Assembly: GCA_020630195.1 (NCBI GenBank)
Contig: JAHDBV010000015.1
Span: 1-64,000 of the forward strand
Length of the DNA stretch: 64,000 bases
Direction of reading: 5' to 3'
DNA from: Acidimicrobiales bacterium
Lineage (GTDB): Bacteria > Actinomycetota > Acidimicrobiia > Acidimicrobiales > SZUA-35
Part shown: piece after piece, positions 59,005 to 64,000 of the stretch
Layout of the letters: the number at the start of each line of letters is the position of its first letter
How positions within the stretch are numbered: the first letter of the stretch is position 1
Made by a program: the position numbers and the translations under genes
The notes under the pieces: generated by a model
Databases searched by the model: none
The model's input: only the letters and a program-made list of their open reading frames with translations
What the model was told of the DNA's origin: nothing

Positions 59005-59484
59005 ATGGCCGTCGAGATGCACTTCCCGGGCAAGCGAGCCGCCGACATCGTCGGCATCACCTACCGCCAGCTCGACTACTGGGCCCGGACCGATCTCGTG
59101 AAGCCCTCGGTGGCCAAGGCCGAGGGATCCGGCAGCCGCCGGCTCTACAGCTACCGCGATCTGCTGGAGCTCAAGGTCATCAAGTCGCTGCTCGACGCCG
59201 GCATCCGGCTCGAGTCGGTGCGTGAGGTCTTCCACTACCTCCGCGACCAGCTCGGCGAGGACGTGGCCTCGGCCAACCTCGTGATCTCCGGACAGACCTC
59301 GGTGCTCGTCCAGTCGGGCGACGAGCTCATCGACATCCTCGCCAAGGGCCAGGGTGTACTCAACGTGTTGCCGCTCGCCGGCGTCAAGGACTCCGTCGAC
59401 GCCCGGGTGATGGAACTCACCCCCGAAGCGACCATCGAGGGCGACGTCGTCATGGTCCCCTTCGAGTTCGCCGCCGAGGCCTGA
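59005..59484 (+). CDS. MerR-family transcriptional regulator (ResR/Rv1830-like)
   Basis: FPGKRAADIVGITYRQLDYWARTDLVKPSVAKAEGSGSRRLYSYRDLLELKVIKSLLDAGIRLESVREVFHYLR; neighbourhood. Confidence 0.88.
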   Translation: MAVEMHFPGKRAADIVGITYRQLDYWARTDLVKPSVAKAEGSGSRRLYSYRDLLELKVIKSLLDAGIRLESVREVFHYLRDQLGEDVASANLVISGQTSVLVQSGDELIDILAKGQGVLNVLPLAGVKDSVDARVMELTPEATIEGDVVMVPFEFAAEA

Positions 59485-59530
59485 GCCGCCGACGATCGGG
59501 GCAGCCCGCCGCAGCGGACCGCCCGAACGC

Positions 59531-60337
59531 TCAGTCGAACAGATCGGGTTCCGAGCGGGCGATCCACTCGTACAGCGGCTGGAACGAGAACCAGCCGGCC
59601 GCCGGCGACCCCACCTGGTTGTAGGTGAGCGCCGCGACCTCGTCCGAGATCGGCACCGGCGGCGTGCGGGCGGCTTCGCACAGGAGCTGGGCCTGGCAGG
59701 TGCGCTCCATGGTGATGAACCACCACGCCGCCTCGTCGACCGAACCGCCCACGGTCAGGTTGCCGTGATTCGCGAGGATGGCGGCCTTGCCGTCGCCCAG
59801 GGCCTCGGCGATGCGATCACCCTCGCTCGTGTCGAGCACGACGCCGGTGTAGTCGTCGAACACGGCGTGATCGTCGTAGAACGCACACGCGTCCTGCGTG
59901 AGGGGCTCGAGTGGGCGGCGCATCGCCGACCAGGCCTTGCCGTACACGGAGTGGGAGTGGGCGGCGGCCACGACGTCGGGACGGGCGGCGTGCACCCGTG
60001 AGTGGATCGCGAACGCGGCCCGGTTGACCATGGCGTCGCCTTCGACGAGATCCCCGTCGTGGTCGACACAGATCAGGTCCGAGACCCGGATGTGCTTGAA
60101 GTTCACCCCGAACGGGTTGAGCCAGAACCGGTCGGCGTGCTCCGGGTCGCGCACGGTGATGTGGCCGGCCACACCCTCGTCGAACCCGAACCGTCCGAAC
60201 AGGCGGAAGGCGGCGGCGAGACGCTGCTTCAGATGCAGGCGCTCGGCGGCGACGTCGTCGAACGCCGGCGGACGCATCCGCTGGGCGGGACCGGACAGGT
60301 TGGCGTCGGGGGTCGGCGGATCGGCGAGATCGGTCAT
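59531..60337 (-). CDS. Class II aldolase/adducin family protein
   Basis: RLAAAFRLFGRFGFDEGVAGHITVRDPE...VVAAAHSHSVYGKAWSAM...AILANHGNLTVGGSVDEAAWWFI. Confidence 0.9.
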   Translation of the reverse strand: MTDLADPPTPDANLSGPAQRMRPPAFDDVAAERLHLKQRLAAAFRLFGRFGFDEGVAGHITVRDPEHADRFWLNPFGVNFKHIRVSDLICVDHDGDLVEGDAMVNRAAFAIHSRVHAARPDVVAAAHSHSVYGKAWSAMRRPLEPLTQDACAFYDDHAVFDDYTGVVLDTSEGDRIAEALGDGKAAILANHGNLTVGGSVDEAAWWFITMERTCQAQLLCEAARTPPVPISDEVAALTYNQVGSPAAGWFSFQPLYEWIARSEPDLFD

Positions 60338-60382
60338 GGCGGAGGGCTCCCTGGAAGCTGGCGAACGAGCCAACCGTAGGTC

Positions 60383-61816
60383 TCAGCGCCCGTCGTCGTC
60401 GAGATCCGCCTCGTACACGACCGCCTGGTTCTTGCCCGCCGCCTTGGCGGCGTAGAGGGCACGGTCCGCCCGTTCGAACGTCTCGGCGGAGGCCGCGCCA
60501 CTGTCGTGCACGGCGACACCGGCCGACAACGTCGTGCGATCCTCCTTGGTCCGCCACCCGGAGAGCACACGGTCGGCGACGGCGGACGGGTCGGCGAACG
60601 ACTGGCGGGCGAGGATCAGGAACTCGTCGCCACCGAGGCGGGCCGAGGTGTCGGAATCACGCAGCGTCGAACGCAGGTGCGCCGACAGCAGCTGGAGGAC
60701 CTGGTCGCCCTCGGGGTGGCCGTAGGTGTCGTTCACGGCCTTGAAGCCGTCGAGGTCGAGCAGGATGATCGCGTCGCCGGGGGTGAGCGAGGCGAGCAGG
60801 GCGTCGCCGTGGCGTCGGTTGCCCAGGCCGGTCAGGGCGTCACGATTCACCTCGGCCTCGAGCTCGGCGATCACGGTGAGCTGGTCGATGCGGATCATGC
60901 CTTCGAACAGTCGGGCGAGGTCGAGGGTGAACTCCGGGTCGCTCGTGTCGACCGGCCCGCACACCACGGCGCCGCCGGGGGAGCCTTCACGACGGAGCGG
61001 CATGACGAGCAGGCCGTGCCCGTTCACCGGGACGATGGCGGGCTCACCGCCCTGCACCGCGGAGGTGATGAGTTGGCCGGTGGTGACCAGTTCGTCGTCG
61101 TCGATCTCGACGCCGACCGAGGCGGAGACGAGCTCGCCCGACGGGTGGCGCAGCACGACCGTGGCCCGGTCGGTGTCGAAGGTGGCGTTGGCCGCACTCG
61201 CCACCTCGTAGCAGGCCCGCCGGAAGTCGTTCGGGAGGCGGAAGTCGCGCAGCCCCTCCTCGAGGCGATTCAGGCGTTCGAGGCGGCGATGATCGGCGGG
61301 GGCGACCACGGGACGGTCGGCACGGACGAGCAGCGTCGAGACGACCTCACCGATGAGGGCGCCGACGGGCACCCCGAGCAGCGGCACGGCGAGGCTGACC
61401 CCGTCGGGATCCTGGCGGTTGGCGAGCACGGTCACGGCGACGAGGACCGGCGCGAAGAGCAACGCACTGCCGGGGCCGAGCGAGATCCCGATCGTGAGGG
61501 ACGTGAGGGTCGTCAAGGCGACGAGGCCGGTGGCGGCATGGGTCGAGGATGCCGAATCGGCACCCAGCACGGCGACGGCGGTCGCCGCGACCACGAGGAT
61601 CGGGGCGACGAACCGCCAGGCCGACGGGCGGTCGTCGATCCGGGCGAACCAGCAGGCCGCGGCGGCCGCTGCGAGCCCACCGGCGAGGACGAACAGCAGC
61701 GGTTCGGCACCGGGATCGGGGCGCGTGACGGCGTCCAGCAGCGCAAGCAGCGCTGCCGCCGCACAGAGCGCAGCCGCCGCTGCACTCCGTCGTCGTTCCC
61801 AGAGAAGATCCGCCAT
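60383..61816 (-). CDS. Membrane GGDEF diguanylate cyclase
   Basis: N-terminal TMs; DALTGLGNRRHGDALL...ILLDLDGFKAVNDTYGHPEGDQVLQLL...ARLGGDEFLIL (GGDEF-type motif). Confidence 0.9.
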   Translation of the reverse strand: MADLLWERRRSAAAAALCAAAALLALLDAVTRPDPGAEPLLFVLAGGLAAAAAACWFARIDDRPSAWRFVAPILVVAATAVAVLGADSASSTHAATGLVALTTLTSLTIGISLGPGSALLFAPVLVAVTVLANRQDPDGVSLAVPLLGVPVGALIGEVVSTLLVRADRPVVAPADHRRLERLNRLEEGLRDFRLPNDFRRACYEVASAANATFDTDRATVVLRHPSGELVSASVGVEIDDDELVTTGQLITSAVQGGEPAIVPVNGHGLLVMPLRREGSPGGAVVCGPVDTSDPEFTLDLARLFEGMIRIDQLTVIAELEAEVNRDALTGLGNRRHGDALLASLTPGDAIILLDLDGFKAVNDTYGHPEGDQVLQLLSAHLRSTLRDSDTSARLGGDEFLILARQSFADPSAVADRVLSGWRTKEDRTTLSAGVAVHDSGAASAETFERADRALYAAKAAGKNQAVVYEADLDDDGR

Positions 61817-61958
61817 CGCCAGTTTGTCGTCCGCCCCGTCACCGATCCGAGCGGACCGACCACGGGGCGTGGACGTCACCGTACCCTACGTGGTCTCGGC
61901 TTCGGATGTCCTCGGGACGTTCTGACCAGGAATTTCCCCGCCGTTCACGAGTGGCGAC

Positions 61959-62654
61959 TCACCCGGCACCCGGATGGTCGGTGGTGACGCTGCCGATGTG
62001 GCTCGCGTCGTTGAACGACCGCACCACCCAGCTGCCGTCGGCGAGGCCCACGAGGTGGCAGAACGAGCCGTTCCGGGATCCGGCGAAGCCGTAGGCGTCG
62101 ACCCCACACGCCATCGCCATCGCGGCGCCGATGACGCCGCCGTGCACGAAGACACCGACGTAACCGTCCGGATGCGCGTCACGGATCCCGCCGAGCGCCC
62201 CGGAGACCCGGGCGACGAGCGCCGCCTTCGATTCCGCACCCGGGACCGCACCCCAGTCACCGATGCGACGCATCTCGACCACGGCCGGATGGTCGTCGGC
62301 CGACATCTGTCGGAAGCGCCCGCCCTCGCCCTCGCCGAGGTGGATCTCACGGAGGTCGAACACCTCGGTGGGTGTGAGGCCCCGGGCCGCGGCGGTGGGT
62401 GCCGCGGTCTGATGGGTCCGTTGCAGCGTCGAGGTGTACAACGCGTCGAAGGGCTCCTCGGCGAGCCGATCGCCGACACGGTCCGCCTGCCATCGACCGA
62501 GGGGTGACAGCGGCGGGTCACCGTGGCCGTCCCGCATCGGGAACGGCTCGCCCTCCACGAACGGGGCCGACTGACCGTGGCGCACGAGCAGCAGCTGCGT
62601 CGCACCCGGGGGAGGGGCGAAGACCGTCTGGGGGAACGACCGTGGTTCACTCAT
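61959..62654 (-). CDS. Histidine phosphatase family protein
   Basis: QLLLVRHGQSAPFVEGEPFPMRDGHGDPPLSPLGRWQADRV; GVFVHGGVIGA. Confidence 0.88.
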   Translation of the reverse strand: MSEPRSFPQTVFAPPPGATQLLLVRHGQSAPFVEGEPFPMRDGHGDPPLSPLGRWQADRVGDRLAEEPFDALYTSTLQRTHQTAAPTAAARGLTPTEVFDLREIHLGEGEGGRFRQMSADDHPAVVEMRRIGDWGAVPGAESKAALVARVSGALGGIRDAHPDGYVGVFVHGGVIGAAMAMACGVDAYGFAGSRNGSFCHLVGLADGSWVVRSFNDASHIGSVTTDHPGAG

Positions 62655-62676
62655 GGCGACTTCCTAGCCTCTCGCC

Positions 62677-64000
62677 ATGCGTTCCGACGTCCCGTTTCCC
62701 GTGGCCGACCGCCGAGGCGTCGATCGGACGCTGTTCGGCGAGACCGTGACCGACCACTACGACTGGCTCCGCCACGGCGACCGGGACGAGATCGTCGCCC
62801 ACCTGACGGTCGAGAACGAGCACACCGAGGCGGTGCTGGCGCCGCATGCCGAGCTGCGTGAGACGTTGTTCGCCGAGATCCGCAGCCGCGTCCAGGAGAC
62901 GGATCTGTCGGTGCCGGTGGTCGACGGGCCGTGGGCCTACTACTCCCGCACCGAGGAGGGCCTCGCCTATCCGATCCACTGCCGCCGCCCCGCCGACGCA
63001 CCAGAGGACGGCCCCGAGCAGATCCTCCTCGACGAGAACGCACTGGCCGAGGCGTCGCCCACGGGGTTCTGCGATCTCCGGATCTTCGAGGTGTCGCCCG
63101 ATCACACCACCCTGTTGTGGGGCGTCGACACCACCGGCGACGAGCGGCTGACACTGCGGATCACCGATCTCGACACCGGGGAGATCCACGCCGACGTCCT
63201 CGAGGACCTGGCCGCCGGCTCGGCGTTCTGCACCGACAACCGGACCTTCTACTACCTGCGTCCCGACGAGCAGAACCGTCCGTTCGAGGTGTGGCGGCAC
63301 GTGCTCGGCACACCGACCGACACCGACGAACGGATCCACGTCGAGTCCGACGAGCGCTTCCACCTCGGGATCGGTCGGGACCGTGACGACACCTTCGTCC
63401 ACATCGGTGCGTCGTCGGCGGTGACCGACGAGGTGTGGTTGCTCGATGCCGCCGACCCGGCCGCGACGCCACGGTGCGTGGCCCCGCGGGAACAGGACGT
63501 CGAGTACGGCGTGTCCCACCACCGCGGCGGTCCCGACGGCGGTGACGGTCGGCTGATCGTGCTCACCAATCTCGACGCTCCGACCTTTCGCGTGTGCACC
63601 GCCCCGGTCGACGGCGCCGGCTCCGCCGAGTGGGTCGACCTGATCGCCGCCGACCCGGCCGTCACGATCAACGACATCGACGTGTTCGACACCCACCTCG
63701 TGCTCTACGAGCGGGCCGACGGGGTGACCCGGATGCGCCTGCACTGGTTCGCCGACGGACGGACCGGGCCGATCGAGCAGCCCGAGGTGGTCTCGACGGT
63801 CTGGTCGGGGGCCAACGTGGACCCGGCCGCCACGACCCTGCGGTACGGCTACACGTCGATGGTGACCCCGCCGTCGCTGTTCGAACTCGACCTCGTGTCG
63901 GGCGAGCGGCGTCTGTTGAAGCAGCAGGAGGTGCTCGGCGGCTTCGACGCCGATGCCTACGAGACGACCCGGACCTGGGCCACCGCGGATGACGGGGTCC
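62677..64000 (+). CDS. Prolyl oligopeptidase / oligopeptidase B-like (S9A) peptidase, truncated by window end
   Basis: DHYDWLRHGDRDEIVAHLTVENEHTEAVLAPHAELRETLFAEIRSRVQETDLSVPVVDGPWAYYSRTEEGLAYPIHCRR; frame open to 64000, catalytic domain outside. Confidence 0.85.
   Translation, partial: MRSDVPFPVADRRGVDRTLFGETVTDHYDWLRHGDRDEIVAHLTVENEHTEAVLAPHAELRETLFAEIRSRVQETDLSVPVVDGPWAYYSRTEEGLAYPIHCRRPADAPEDGPEQILLDENALAEASPTGFCDLRIFEVSPDHTTLLWGVDTTGDERLTLRITDLDTGEIHADVLEDLAAGSAFCTDNRTFYYLRPDEQNRPFEVWRHVLGTPTDTDERIHVESDERFHLGIGRDRDDTFVHIGASSAVTDEVWLLDAADPAATPRCVAPREQDVEYGVSHHRGGPDGGDGRLIVLTNLDAPTFRVCTAPVDGAGSAEWVDLIAADPAVTINDIDVFDTHLVLYERADGVTRMRLHWFADGRTGPIEQPEVVSTVWSGANVDPAATTLRYGYTSMVTPPSLFELDLVSGERRLLKQQEVLGGFDADAYETTRTWATADDGV

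Overview
High-GC actinobacterial chromosome segment. Codon usage, gene content and lipoprotein/linker style suggest Acidimicrobiia, but that placement is an inference. The window opens on the 3' end of a 5S rRNA gene and its terminator. It then carries about 60 protein genes and one tRNA-Pro(GGG). Most of it is an ancient actinobacterial housekeeping neighbourhood: TPR protein / HAD phosphatase / tlyA / nadK / recN / pyrG / NUDIX / scpA / scpB / rluB / cmk / der / pgsA-like / gcvH / garA-like FHA / ftsR-like MerR / DUF151 nuclease / resR-like MerR. The same gene order is known from the Mycobacterium tuberculosis Rv1691-Rv1713 and Rv1822-Rv1830 regions. Lineage-specific insertions interrupt it: an ABC-2 exporter, a livKHMGF transporter, Thr-rich cell-envelope proteins, a STAND-LuxR regulator, and others. 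I found no CRISPR array, prophage, transposon, toxin-antitoxin, secondary-metabolite or recognisable defence system. The most interesting signals are: (i) a TANNNT -10 hexamer 6-7 nt upstream of the start codon at about 20 genes, implying pervasive leaderless transcription and fixing many start sites; (ii) a divergent XRE-cupin regulator / SAM-methyltransferase promoter in which both -35 boxes are built from half-sites of a GCAAG/CTTGC operator; (iii) unusual domain architectures (LivH with a secreted N-terminal domain, FtsR-like MerR with a ~215-aa acidic linker, HBHA/histone-H1-like protein, prepilin-like N-terminus on a Thr/Ala-linked exported protein); (iv) terminator hairpins that are fully paired only on the minus strand through G-U wobbles.
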